DNA of 64,000 nt. Origin: Paraperibacillus marinus (lineage in GTDB: Bacteria; Bacillota; Bacilli; Bacillales; DSM-1321). A program made the position numbers and the translations under genes. The notes under the pieces were generated by a model. The model had not been told where the DNA came from and made no database searches. It saw only the letters and a list, made by a program, of their open reading frames with translations. Positions 16,669-25,080 of the stretch are shown here, one piece after another. The stretch covers positions 2,542,001 to 2,606,000 of the forward strand of contig NZ_CP143542.1 in the NCBI RefSeq assembly GCF_046237605.1, read 5' to 3'. Position 1 is the first letter of the stretch, and every line of letters begins with the position of its first letter.

Positions 16669-17436
16669 ATGAAACAGGAAAACCCAGACCAAGAGCTTGA
16701 GGAATGTATTCAATTGATTTTTAGTGAGCATGATGGCAATTACGGTTATCGTCGAATACACTTGGAGCTAAAAAGACGTGGTTTTCAAGTGAACCATAAG
16801 AGAGTACAGCGTATCATGAAGAAAATTGGACTTAAAGCAACAAAGTTTACAAGAAAATCACGTAAGTACAGTTCTTACAAAGGCAAGGTTGGAAATATCG
16901 CTAAAAACCGTATTAAACGTCGTTTTCACACAAAGGTCTGCCATCAAAAATTAACAACGGATATAACTGAATTCAAATGTTCAGACGGTTTAAAACTTTA
17001 TCTAAATCCTATTATGGATATGTGCAATGGTGAAATTCTATCTTACGGGATAAGTATGCGACCAACCTTAGAGTTAGCCCTTAAACCCCTGGTAGAAGCT
17101 TTAGATATAGTAAAAGACTCAAAGTTCAGAACCACCATCCATTCTGATCAGGGTTGGCATTACCAGCATAATATGTGGGTAAAAACACTCAAAGAAAACA
17201 AGGTTTTCCAAAGTATGTCCCGAAAGGGAAACTGTTTAGATAATTCACCTATGGAAAACTTTTTTGGATTAATGAAGCAAGAAATGTATTACGGGGAAGA
17301 TTTGCGATCATACGAGGAATTGAAAACGAGAATTGAAAAATATATATATTATTATAACTATAAGCGTATAAAGAAAAAACTGGCTGGCATGAGCCCGGTA
17401 GAATACCGGATTCACACCCGCCAATTAGCAGCTTAA
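16669..17436 (+). CDS. IS150-type OrfB transposase (DDE)
   Basis: The catalytic part carries the DDE triad in the expected settings: TTDITEFKCSDG (Asp), IHSDQGWHYQ (Asp) and NSPMENFFGLMKQE (Glu), after an HTH_21-like segment GNYGYRRIHLELKRRG. The first ATG of the frame is at 16669, but the frame is open back to the A7 run near 16591 and reads LKKTFQLKDVLDRVCIPESS, typical of the start of IS150 OrfB. The functional transposase is therefore probably the OrfAB fusion made by -1 slippage. It looks complete. Confidence 0.9.
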   Translation: MKQENPDQELEECIQLIFSEHDGNYGYRRIHLELKRRGFQVNHKRVQRIMKKIGLKATKFTRKSRKYSSYKGKVGNIAKNRIKRRFHTKVCHQKLTTDITEFKCSDGLKLYLNPIMDMCNGEILSYGISMRPTLELALKPLVEALDIVKDSKFRTTIHSDQGWHYQHNMWVKTLKENKVFQSMSRKGNCLDNSPMENFFGLMKQEMYYGEDLRSYEELKTRIEKYIYYYNYKRIKKKLAGMSPVEYRIHTRQLAA

Positions 17437-17487
17437 TTTAATTCTCTAACTTATGGGGGTCACCACATTTTCAGGGACATCCTCTTT

Positions 17488-18795
17488 TTATTTGATATGC
17501 ATAAGTTGAGGGTTTTTCAATTTGAACCGGAGAATCCTCGCCACAGCTTCATCTATTCTTTCTTCGGGTATCTGTCCGGCTTTCACGGCATTCATAATGC
17601 CATGAAAGACTTCCTCCTGATACTGCAGGGTATGGCAGACGAGCAGAAGGTCAGCTCCCGCCTGTATGGCTTTCACACCCAAATCTTTATAATCAATGTA
17701 TTTACTGACCGCACCCATTTCCAGGTCGTCGGTCACAACGATCCCTTTATAGCCAAGCTGCCTGCGCAGCAGACCGTCGATAATGACTGGAGAGGTGCTG
17801 GCAGGGTTAACTTTGTCATATGCAGGATATTTAATATGTGTTACCATTACAAAAAATTTATCATTATCCATCTCTTTTATGATTTTGGTAAAGGGATAGA
17901 TATCCTTGCTTTCCAAGTCCACTTTATCTGCATGAACGGAGGATGTTTCGACGTGCGGATCGATATTGCTTCTTCCATTGCCGGGAAAATGCTTAAGTGT
18001 TGCCGCCATTCCTGAAGAGATCAATCCTTTTACTACCTCACCGCCGAATTCACCGGCCTTCGCCGGATTGCTGCCAAATGAGCGTGTATCGGTATCAGAC
18101 AGATCGAGAACCGGGGCAAAATTCACGTTTATTCCCATCCCCATAAGCTCTTTGCCTGTTCTCGCTGCAATGCTGTGAACTTTTTCAGCATTATTCTCAT
18201 TGCCGAGTGCCTGCTGGGAAGGTATAGGGGATACTTGATTTTTCATCCGGACAATACTGCCGCCTTCCTGGTCAACAGAAACCATCACCGGAATCTGGAG
18301 GCGGTTACGGACAGCCATGGCCTGCAGGTCTTGGGTCAGTTTACTTACCTGTGCCCGGGTTTCCATGTTACGGTCATAATAGATGACCCCGCCTGCTTTA
18401 TATTCCTCGACCATCTTCTTGATGTGCGCATCTGGAGCCTTTGTCCCAAAGCCGACTACCATCATCTGGCCCACTTTTTCCTGCAGTGTCATCCTTTTGA
18501 CCAAGGCATCTACTTTTTCTTCGGTTCCCATATCCTTTTGTGTAAAAGTGGTTTCTACGGGCGTCTTTGCTTCTTCCTGTTTTTTGCCCCCTTGACCTCC
18601 CGGCTTTTCGGAAACAGTTTTCTCACCTTTTTCAGCCGTTTGATCTGTCCTCGCCAGTTTTCCGGCTCCTGGCTCTTTTTCCGTATTTCCGGACGTCAGG
18701 GCCCAGGCTGAAATCGCAGCACCGAGCAAAACACCGAATACCAGGGCCATCATAAATGTCTTGCCATTTTTTTTCGACTTACGTCTTCTATTCAT
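17488..18795 (-). CDS. nagZ: Glycoside hydrolase family 3 beta-N-acetylhexosaminidase
   Basis: The 435-residue NagZ-type enzyme would remove N-acetylglucosamine from muropeptides during cell-wall turnover. An N-terminal membrane anchor (residues 14-35, MMALVFGVLLGAAISAWAL) is followed by a Lys/Glu-rich linker and then the GH3 barrel from about 90. KHFPGNGRSNIDPH supplies the NagZ-specific Asp-His dyad (GN replaces the common GH), and GIVVTDDLEMGAV carries the nucleophilic Asp. It is shorter than the two-domain B. subtilis enzyme. Its ATG overlaps the stop of the YvbJ-like gene by one base (TAATG), so the two are translationally coupled. Its terminator has been split by the adjacent insertion sequence. 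Confidence 0.88.
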   Translation of the reverse strand: MNRRRKSKKNGKTFMMALVFGVLLGAAISAWALTSGNTEKEPGAGKLARTDQTAEKGEKTVSEKPGGQGGKKQEEAKTPVETTFTQKDMGTEEKVDALVKRMTLQEKVGQMMVVGFGTKAPDAHIKKMVEEYKAGGVIYYDRNMETRAQVSKLTQDLQAMAVRNRLQIPVMVSVDQEGGSIVRMKNQVSPIPSQQALGNENNAEKVHSIAARTGKELMGMGINVNFAPVLDLSDTDTRSFGSNPAKAGEFGGEVVKGLISSGMAATLKHFPGNGRSNIDPHVETSSVHADKVDLESKDIYPFTKIIKEMDNDKFFVMVTHIKYPAYDKVNPASTSPVIIDGLLRRQLGYKGIVVTDDLEMGAVSKYIDYKDLGVKAIQAGADLLLVCHTLQYQEEVFHGIMNAVKAGQIPEERIDEAVARILRFKLKNPQLMHIK

Positions 18796-20264
18796 TATTC
18801 CACTCTGGAATCCAGCTTTTTAAGGCTTGCTTTATTTAATGTCCATCCACCGTTTTCCTTAACCAGAGACCAGTTACCCTCCCATTCCTGGACTAATGTG
18901 GATCCATCATCTTTCCCGTCGTAGGAAGTCATTTCAACATAGGCGCTCGCTGTATCTCCATCGATACTCTCTACCCTCAGGGTAGTCACTTCATCACGAA
19001 GGTTGTCAGCAAACCCTTTTTCCCAGCCGGACTGAGTAATCTTGCTTTTCCGTGAGGATGAGAATAAGTCATAAGCTGATTCAAAGTCATCATACGTAAT
19101 ATAATCATAATGTTCCCTGATTAAGTCCTTGATCTCACTTGCTTCCTCTTCAAAAGTGGCTGCATAATCTGCCGCAGTATCTTCATCAGACTCCGAATAA
19201 TAGTCTGTATCATACAGATTTTCATAATAATCGATAGTTAAGCTGAGTGAATCAGTATCCTTTGTAATGGCTGCCTCGTTACTCTTCTTCTCGCCGGCCT
19301 TGAATTTCTTTTTCACCATTACCTTGACCGTGCCATTTCGTTCTACAGGGCCAATCCCCTCTAGGTCGCTCACTTTTTTCCCAATGCTTTTTCCATTTAC
19401 ATATACATCTGCATCTGCATAGTTAGAGTCGAGGTCAATATAGTTTTCTGAAAGGTCAAATTCTACAGGAAGGTTCTGGTCCTCGGCATCTGAACTTGCC
19501 GCTTCCGCTTCCTTTACTACCTTGCCGAAAACCCCATTGATTTCAGCCTTGATTTTATATTCACCGGGCAAATATGGCCCGAATGTTTCTTCCTTCTTAT
19601 CCACCCTGCCTGCCTTTTTCCCATTTATCGTAATATCAGCAGCTTCCCCCAGTGCTGGTACAGATATATATACAGGCTGTACTTCAATCGCGTAATCATT
19701 GAAAAGGAGCCACTTTTTTCCAGTGTACTTGATATCTATCAATCTATCGCTTCCACTGCTCGCGGAAACGGTCAGGTCCTTTTGTCTATCAAGCTTGGCA
19801 ATCGTTGTCTTGAACTGGTCATCTGCTTCCCTTAGAATACGGGGCTGGGATTTTAAATATTTTATAAATGCTTTTGCCTGCGCATCGTCTGCTTTGATCT
19901 CAATCTGCCCGCTGTTAATATATTTTTTTACCTTTGCTGCATCGTCTTCCTGTACCGCCTTGATGAAACCATCTGCTACCTTTTCTGGTGCAAGAAAGTG
20001 ATTCGTTACATAAAAAGCGGTCAGCAGGATAGCTGCTGCCAGTATCAGTGAACCAAAGATGATCTTCGACTTCCTGGTGCCAAGCAATCCTTTTGTCACG
20101 CTCGCCTGTGTACGGGAGGACTGGGCTGAGATTGGAGCACCCTGAGCACCCGGTATTGCCTGGCCTGCAGTTCCCTCTTCTCCTGTTCCGGCTTTTGCAC
20201 CGCAATTTGTACAAAATTGTTTCCCTTCATTGATCTGGCTTCCACATTGCTTACAGTATTTCAC
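18795..20264 (-). CDS. YvbJ/TcaA-like zinc-ribbon membrane protein
   Basis: The 489-residue protein starts (GTG, AGGGGAC upstream) with a zinc ribbon (YCKQCGSQINEGKQFCTNCG), a linker, and one membrane helix at about 68-90 (IIFGSLILAAAILLTAFYV). The large outer part has two related TcaA-type repeats (VSVPALGEAADITINGKKAG and YADADVYVNGKSIG) and a C-terminal NTF2-like fold (from about 380). This architecture matches B. subtilis YvbJ and staphylococcal TcaA, which affects glycopeptide susceptibility and wall metabolism. Coupling to nagZ supports a cell-envelope role. Confidence 0.82.
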   Translation of the reverse strand: MKYCKQCGSQINEGKQFCTNCGAKAGTGEEGTAGQAIPGAQGAPISAQSSRTQASVTKGLLGTRKSKIIFGSLILAAAILLTAFYVTNHFLAPEKVADGFIKAVQEDDAAKVKKYINSGQIEIKADDAQAKAFIKYLKSQPRILREADDQFKTTIAKLDRQKDLTVSASSGSDRLIDIKYTGKKWLLFNDYAIEVQPVYISVPALGEAADITINGKKAGRVDKKEETFGPYLPGEYKIKAEINGVFGKVVKEAEAASSDAEDQNLPVEFDLSENYIDLDSNYADADVYVNGKSIGKKVSDLEGIGPVERNGTVKVMVKKKFKAGEKKSNEAAITKDTDSLSLTIDYYENLYDTDYYSESDEDTAADYAATFEEEASEIKDLIREHYDYITYDDFESAYDLFSSSRKSKITQSGWEKGFADNLRDEVTTLRVESIDGDTASAYVEMTSYDGKDDGSTLVQEWEGNWSLVKENGGWTLNKASLKKLDSRVE

Positions 20265-20479
20265 GTTGTCCCCTCTTCTTTCTGCTCATAAATTATGTAA
20301 ATAGAACTAAAAAACACCATCCAATTGTATAAGAAAATAGACTTATAGTAAATATCAGGAACTGGTTCTTTTTATCTATCTTTTCAGGATTATCATTTAA
20401 AAGGATTAAAAAGGCAAAAATGAGTGAGGAAACTTCGACAGCGCTTCCTTTTTCTGCCATACGATTCCCATAAATAAAA

Positions 20480-20502
20480 GGCCGGATCATAGTGATCCGG
20501 CC
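20480..20502 (-). terminator. Intrinsic terminator of the YtxH-like gene
   Basis: A 10-bp perfect stem (GGCCGGATCA / TGATCCGGCC) with a three-base loop is followed on the minus strand by TTTTATTTA. Confidence 0.85.
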
Positions 20503-20517
20503 TTCCAGTTACAGGTA

Positions 20518-20793
20518 TCACTGGAATCTACGTGAGCTCGCATTATTATATGCATCCTGTGTTTCTTCGAGTGCGTGCTGCACCTTCATGGCGGCTTCCG
20601 TCAGCTTTTCTGTCATCTGGTCTTTTACTTCCACAGGATTTTCCTTCACCTGGGCCAGCATATCCACCGTCTGCTTACGGGTTCTTGAATCAAACAGAGT
20701 CAATAGAGTACCGGCAATCCCGCCTAACAAGATTCCTCTTAAAAATAGACTCCTATTATTGACGTTTTTTACTTTTCCTACTCTTCTTGCCAT
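20518..20793 (-). CDS. YtxH-like small protein
   Basis: The 91-residue product (ATG at 20793, AGAGGTG upstream) has a basic N-terminus, a glycine-rich membrane segment (LFLRGILLGGIAGTLLTLF, about 15-33) with the SRTRKQ stop-transfer, and an amphipathic helical tail (VKENPVEVKDQMTEKLTEAAMKVQHALEETQDAY). This is the YtxH/gas-vesicle-like design common in Bacillus general-stress proteins. The function is unknown. It is monocistronic with its own terminator. Confidence 0.7.
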   Translation of the reverse strand: MARRVGKVKNVNNRSLFLRGILLGGIAGTLLTLFDSRTRKQTVDMLAQVKENPVEVKDQMTEKLTEAAMKVQHALEETQDAYNNASSRRFQ

Positions 20794-20857
20794 TTTCATC
20801 ACCTCTTAATCCAAGCTATATTGATGTATATAACCTAAAGGCATGAAAATGAAACAT

Positions 20858-20870
20858 GGGGACAGTCCCC
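20858..20870. repeat. GGGGACAGTCCCC palindrome
   Basis: A 13-bp near-perfect palindrome in the 3' region of the following minus-strand gene. From memory, similar palindromes recur in intergenic DNA of several Bacillus genomes, so this may be a REP-like repeat. Only one copy was noticed here. Confidence 0.3.
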
Positions 20871-20896
20871 CATTTACCAATTATTTCCTGGGTTTT

Positions 20897-21511
20897 TCAG
20901 TCAGTGATGAGGCTCTTTTTTTCGTTTGCGATATAGCGGTATGTTTTCCCATCCGCAGGGGCTCCCCTGTCGGTAAAGATGAATTCCAGCTGGAAGTCAG
21001 CGAATGTTAATGGTTTTTTGCTGGAGAATAAGTAATACAGGCCGTCTTTAAGGGTGGAACCGGACTGTGCGATGAACACAGGGGATGAAGCATTCAGCTT
21101 GAAGGTATCGGCCGCTTTATCCGGCAGTGCCCCTGCTGAGAGCTTGTGGATGCTGTACGAATCGATCTTGATTTTAATCTGATCTTCTGTCAGGTCTTTT
21201 TCCTGGATTTGAATTCCATACTGATAGTCCTGTTTGTTTTCATTGTAATACTCATAAATGCTGTAGAAAATATTATTGATTCCGCTGCCTGACATGATGG
21301 TGCCAGTTTTTGTGTATGATAATCTCCTGTCTATGAGATTCTGCAGGTCCTTGATGTTTTTGCTCAGCTCAGCAGCCTTGGACTTGGATTTCTGCCTGTC
21401 TTCCACAGGTGCCTTGGTTGCTTTAGACACCGTTTTTCCTGAATTAAAAAAAGCAATGACAAATATGGAGCTAAGCAGAAAAATGAAGATATACCATCTA
21501 TTCTTTGTCAT
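20897..21511 (-). CDS. Membrane-anchored extracytoplasmic protein, unknown function
   Basis: The 204-residue protein begins with a signal anchor (residues 6-23, WYIFIFLLSSIFVIAFF) followed by a lysine-rich, probably coiled segment (SKSKAAELSKNIKDLQNLIDRRLSY) and a soluble outer domain. No family is recognised. DQYQYGIQIQEKDLTEDQIKIKIDSY-like text (about 95-120) and FKLNASSPVFIAQSGSTLKDGLYYLF look like beta-rich structure. It lies divergently from the Cache-GGDEF gene. The start ATG has AAAGGGGAG upstream. Confidence 0.6.
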   Translation of the reverse strand: MTKNRWYIFIFLLSSIFVIAFFNSGKTVSKATKAPVEDRQKSKSKAAELSKNIKDLQNLIDRRLSYTKTGTIMSGSGINNIFYSIYEYYNENKQDYQYGIQIQEKDLTEDQIKIKIDSYSIHKLSAGALPDKAADTFKLNASSPVFIAQSGSTLKDGLYYLFSSKKPLTFADFQLEFIFTDRGAPADGKTYRYIANEKKSLITD

Positions 21512-21798
21512 AACACCACTCCCCTTTCACTAAATTTTACCAGAAACATTTTCATCCTTAAATAGAGAAAAATATTCTATGCTGCATTTTTCCTTCGCCT
21601 TCCCTATTAGAGCCTGGTTTTTTGTACAACTTTTGTATACTTCGATGCGTTTTACCACTTCGCTCCTCTCAAACATGCACTTCCGCCAAAAATTTTTATT
21701 TCATTTTAATAAACAGCTTTTTTGTTTCGCCGATATACTTATAGTATATAAGTCTTGTATAATAGATTTCGCAACCAGGACTTTAGGAGGAAATATCG

Positions 21799-23448
21799 TT
21801 GAATATAAGATTAAGGACATTTATCGCCGGCATCATCGCTATCGTAATTCTGGGCCTTGCCAGTGTCCTGGCGCTCACAATCGGCCTGCATTCCGGGGAA
21901 AAGGTTAAGGCGGAGATTGGTAATACGTTATCTGCCGCTGCATATCAGATGGGAGACAAGCTGGATTTCTTTATGTGGTCCCGTGCAGGTGAACTTGAAG
22001 TAATCAGCGAGCTGCAGGATATCCAGGATTCTGAGGATCCCGCCAGGATCAAAAAGCAGCTTGATCAGCTCAAGGCAAGCTTCCCCGCCTTTTCCTGGGT
22101 GGGCTTAACAGATAGTAATGGCAAGGTGACCGCTTCGACAGGGGATATCCTCACGGGAGTCGATATTTCCAAACGTCCGGTCTATCAGGAAGGCATAAAA
22201 GGAAGATTTATAGGAGATGTGCATGATGCCGTCCTCCTGGCCAAGAAACTGCCTAATCCAACTGGTGAACCTCTTCAATTTGTCGACATCGCAACGCCGG
22301 TTGTGGGGAGCGGCGGTGAACTGAAAGGAGTGCTGGCAGCCCATTTAAGCTGGCAATGGTCCCGGCAGGTTCAGGAGGAAATTGTCAAGCCATATAAGGA
22401 AGATTTGAAAGAAGCAGAAATTTTCGTGGTAAGCAAAACGAATAACACGATCATCCTGGGCCCGAAAGCCATGGTCGGGAAACCGCTGAACATTGATGCC
22501 GTAAAAACGGCCCAAAAAGGATTGAATCACTGGAGTGTGGAAGAATGGCCGGATGGGAAAAATTATCTGACCGGCTATGCTTATGGAGACGGCTATCAGG
22601 ACTATGCGGGCCTCGGCTGGTCGGTGGTTGTGCGGATTCCGGAGGAAAAAGCATTCCTGCCAGTCAAGGAGCTTCAGGCATCCCTGCTTAAAATGGGATT
22701 GGCTGCCTCCCTGATTTTTGGCCTCATCAGCTTCTTTTTAACCGGCTTTATCACAAGGCCGCTCCTCAGGATTTCCGATGCAGCCAATCAGCTTCAGGCA
22801 GGAGAAAAAGTGGATATCCCCATTTTCAAGGGGATAAGAGAAATGAGCATCCTCTCCACATCGCTCGACAGGCTGGTCAAAACGATGACCCAGGCTGAAT
22901 CAGAGCTCGGAAGGATGGAGACCCTTGCCCATCATGATGCATTGACAGGGCTCCGCAACCGGATCGCACTTGATACATACTTGGAAAAAGCCAGGCACCT
23001 GGCCATCGCAGATAAGAAAGAAATTATGTTCCTTTATTTGGATTTGGACGAATTCAAACAGGTAAATGATGTACACGGCCATCATACCGGTGACCTTCTG
23101 CTGAAGCATGCTGCCGAAAGACTGCTAGATTGTATCTCTGGAGATGACGCTGTCTTCCGGCTTGGCGGCGATGAATTTCTTGTTGTGCTCTCCTGTTCGG
23201 AGGAGGATCCGGTCAAGGAGGGAGCGCTGACAGCGGAAGCCATCATAAGCAGACTATGCCAGCCATTTTACCTTCAGGATAAAAAACCTGTCTTTGTGGG
23301 CTGCAGTATCGGTGCGGCCCTCTGGCCCAAGTCTGACGAAGATCCCATCAAGCATATCCGCTCTGCAGATGAAGCCTTGTATATTTCGAAGCGTACAGGA
23401 AAAAATAAACTGAGCTTCCATATTGAAAACCAGCATCGCTCCGGCTGA
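21799..23448 (+). CDS. Cache-HAMP-GGDEF diguanylate cyclase
   Basis: This 549-residue transmembrane sensor cyclase starts at TTG (AGGAGG eight bases upstream). Segments: membrane helix 1 at about 8-28, an extracellular dCACHE-type domain at about 35-285 (FSWVGLTDSNGKVTASTGD; DISKRPVYQEGIKG), membrane helix 2 at about 295-317, HAMP at about 318-370, and GGDEF from about 375. The signature is RLGGDEFLVV with YLDLDEFKQVNDVHGHHTGD before it, so it should be active. The RxxD inhibitory site is absent (SGDD). It probably reports an external small ligand as cyclic di-GMP. The photoreceptor gene follows about 150 bases downstream. Confidence 0.9.
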   Translation: MNIRLRTFIAGIIAIVILGLASVLALTIGLHSGEKVKAEIGNTLSAAAYQMGDKLDFFMWSRAGELEVISELQDIQDSEDPARIKKQLDQLKASFPAFSWVGLTDSNGKVTASTGDILTGVDISKRPVYQEGIKGRFIGDVHDAVLLAKKLPNPTGEPLQFVDIATPVVGSGGELKGVLAAHLSWQWSRQVQEEIVKPYKEDLKEAEIFVVSKTNNTIILGPKAMVGKPLNIDAVKTAQKGLNHWSVEEWPDGKNYLTGYAYGDGYQDYAGLGWSVVVRIPEEKAFLPVKELQASLLKMGLAASLIFGLISFFLTGFITRPLLRISDAANQLQAGEKVDIPIFKGIREMSILSTSLDRLVKTMTQAESELGRMETLAHHDALTGLRNRIALDTYLEKARHLAIADKKEIMFLYLDLDEFKQVNDVHGHHTGDLLLKHAAERLLDCISGDDAVFRLGGDEFLVVLSCSEEDPVKEGALTAEAIISRLCQPFYLQDKKPVFVGCSIGAALWPKSDEDPIKHIRSADEALYISKRTGKNKLSFHIENQHRSG

Positions 23449-23464
23449 GAGTTTTGCTGGTTTT
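23426..23464 (+). terminator. Terminator overlapping the end of the GGDEF gene
   Basis: AAAACCAGC (23426-23434) pairs with GCTGGTTTT (23456-23464); the stop codon lies in the loop. The stem is short and the loop long, so read-through to the LOV gene is possible. Confidence 0.5.
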
Positions 23465-23604
23465 CGCTTATTTATCCCCTGGCACCGTATACGCTATAAA
23501 GCGGCATCCCTGCTATCTAAAGCAAAGCTTATATGGATATTAATCGTTTTCTCTATACGTTTATGTTATGGTCAATACAAAGCTAATGATTTAGGGGTGA
23601 TAAT

Positions 23605-24399
23605 ATGTTAAGCCATCAGCATTCTTCTGCGTATCAAAACCTGGCTCTTCTGCATTCGGCCCTGGATGCATCCCAAACAGGAATTGTCATTACTGACCCG
23701 GATCTGCCTGATAATCCTATCATTAATGTGAATAAAGGATTCTGCCGCATAACAGGGTTTGATTTTGAAGATGTAGTCGGGAAAAATTGCAGATTCCTCC
23801 AGGGTCCAATGACCAAGGATTCCGATATAGAACTTATCCGGAACGCGTTGAAGGACTTTGAATCCGTTTCAGTCAATCTGCTGAATTATCGTAAAAACGG
23901 TGAAATCTTCTATAATCAATTGACCATAGATCCTGTTTATAATGAAAGCGAACAAAAATATTATTTTGTCGGTGTCCAAAAGGATATTACCAAAGAAGTC
24001 ACCTATCAGGATGAACTTCGTGCAGCACTAGAGGAAATTGAGGAACTCTCGACTCCGATTGTTCCGATCGAGGATGGGATATCTGTCATTCCCCTGATTG
24101 GAACTCTCTCAGACCGGCGCGTGGACATTCTTTTTTCAACTCTTTCCGATCATCATTCCATCAACAGAGATCAATACCTCCTGCTCGATTTATCGGGAAT
24201 CGCTGCATCCAACAGCCGATTTGGCCATCATATTGGTTCCATACATAAATGGCTCAGCCTGCTTGGCACAGAGCTCGTTCTTTCCGGCATCTCGCCTGAA
24301 GCAGCTATCAGCATGGTGAAACACACCGAAGATCTGTCCCATATCAAGGTATACCAGGATATAAAGACAGCAATCAAAAAGCTCCGTCCGACGGCATAA
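23605..24399 (+). CDS. pfyP: Blue-light photoreceptor, LOV-STAS (YtvA type)
   Basis: The 264-residue protein aligns by eye along its whole length with B. subtilis YtvA. The LOV domain (about 15-130) has GKNCRFLQG with the photoactive cysteine at residue 62, the same position as in YtvA, and the flavin-binding NYRKNGEIFYNQL. A J-alpha linker follows, then STAS (about 148-262) beginning STPIVPIEDGISVIPLIGTL and containing LLLDLSGIAA. Light-driven FMN-cysteine adduct formation would feed the stressosome and sigma-B. The ATG has AGGGGTG upstream. It sits directly after a diguanylate cyclase gene. Confidence 0.93.
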   Translation: MLSHQHSSAYQNLALLHSALDASQTGIVITDPDLPDNPIINVNKGFCRITGFDFEDVVGKNCRFLQGPMTKDSDIELIRNALKDFESVSVNLLNYRKNGEIFYNQLTIDPVYNESEQKYYFVGVQKDITKEVTYQDELRAALEEIEELSTPIVPIEDGISVIPLIGTLSDRRVDILFSTLSDHHSINRDQYLLLDLSGIAASNSRFGHHIGSIHKWLSLLGTELVLSGISPEAAISMVKHTEDLSHIKVYQDIKTAIKKLRPTA

Positions 24400-24584
24400 A
24401 CTAAACATGACTTTTTTACTCTCTGCCCATGCATGGAAAGAACATAGAGTAGAACAGGAACAAACACAATAAGGCGGTGGAGCGGAATAGGGGGCAGGCA
24501 TGAATGCCGGCAAGATACATGATGTTCACAACCTGCCCGGATCCCTATGATACATGCAGCTCCGTCCCTTTTCCACAAGAAAAC

Positions 24585-24606
24585 GCCCTCTCCACAGGGA
24601 GAGGGC
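24585..24606 (-). terminator. Terminator of the HAD-GNAT operon
   Basis: GCCCTCTCC / GGAGAGGGC stem with a four-base loop, followed on the minus strand by GTTTTCTTG. Confidence 0.75.
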
Positions 24607-24612
24607 AGCGGG

Positions 24613-25080
24613 TTACACCGTAAGCCTCATGATCCATTGTTCACCTTTTTTCCCTATCTTCCTTCTCCCGGTGTCTTCAAACCCTGTTTTACTATAGAGA
24701 TTTTGGGCCGCGGCATTCCGGTGATTCACGCCCAGGGTGATTTCTTTACAGGAGGGGAAATGTTCCTTCACAAAACCGGGGAGCTGCAGCAGACTCCTTT
24801 TGGCATATCCCTTCCCCTGATGAACGTGATTAATGGAGAATGCCGTCAGCAGCATGGCACTCTCATTGCTGCTGTATTCGAGTACCCTGCCGGTAGAATG
24901 CAGCAGGAAAAAACCAACCGGTTCCTCACCGTTTACGATCACAATCCGGTTCTGACCTTCGGCGGCTTCCTCATAATCAGCAGGCATACCGGTGAACTGT
25001 CCCTGCTCTGCCGGGAGGACAAATTCTCCCAATGCCTCTTTATACTTTTCTTCGTAGAGCTTTAATTTAATACTTCCCAA
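24613..25080 (-). CDS. GNAT-family N-acetyltransferase
   Basis: The 155-residue acetyltransferase begins at a TTG preceded by GGGGAGGAT. The GNAT core is clear: NRIVIVNGEEPVGFFLL (beta strands), then FSINHVHQGKGYAKRSLLQL with the acetyl-CoA Q/RxxGxG/A-type loop, and ITLGVNHRNAAAQNLYSKTGF (motif B). The substrate is unknown. Its start overlaps the HAD gene by 14 bases, so the pair is translationally coupled and is the last gene of a six-gene operon. The same HAD-then-GNAT order occurs earlier in this operon. Confidence 0.85.
   Translation of the reverse strand: MGSIKLKLYEEKYKEALGEFVLPAEQGQFTGMPADYEEAAEGQNRIVIVNGEEPVGFFLLHSTGRVLEYSSNESAMLLTAFSINHVHQGKGYAKRSLLQLPGFVKEHFPSCKEITLGVNHRNAAAQNLYSKTGFEDTGRRKIGKKGEQWIMRLTV

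Larger units (their letters stand above)
15994..17467 (+). mobile_element. IS3-family element, IS150 subgroup
   Basis: The 1474-bp element begins TGTACTGCACCCC and ends GGGGGTCACCACA, imperfect inverted ends extending through a shared GTTAGAG segment. The left end strongly resembles that of IS150. A direct TTTT flanks both sides (15990-15993 and 17468-17471), consistent with a short target duplication. It carries two overlapping-phase frames joined by a likely -1 frameshift and looks intact. Confidence 0.88.
15972..17489. terminator. Bidirectional terminator split by an IS150-type element
   Basis: The left arm AAAAAGAGGATGTCCC (15972-15987) and right arm GGGACATCCTCTTTTT (17474-17489) are perfect 16-bp complements. 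Removing the insertion sequence and one TTTT copy restores a hairpin with a nine-base loop (AAGTTTTCA). The A-rich and T-rich ends make it a terminator in both directions for the convergent zinc-ribbon and nagZ genes. The right arm overlaps the nagZ stop codon. Confidence 0.82.

Noticed and set aside
20293..20490. 65-codon frame with a hydrophobic stretch
   Set aside because: Its start lies inside the terminator hairpin of the upstream gene and no alternative start has a ribosome binding site.
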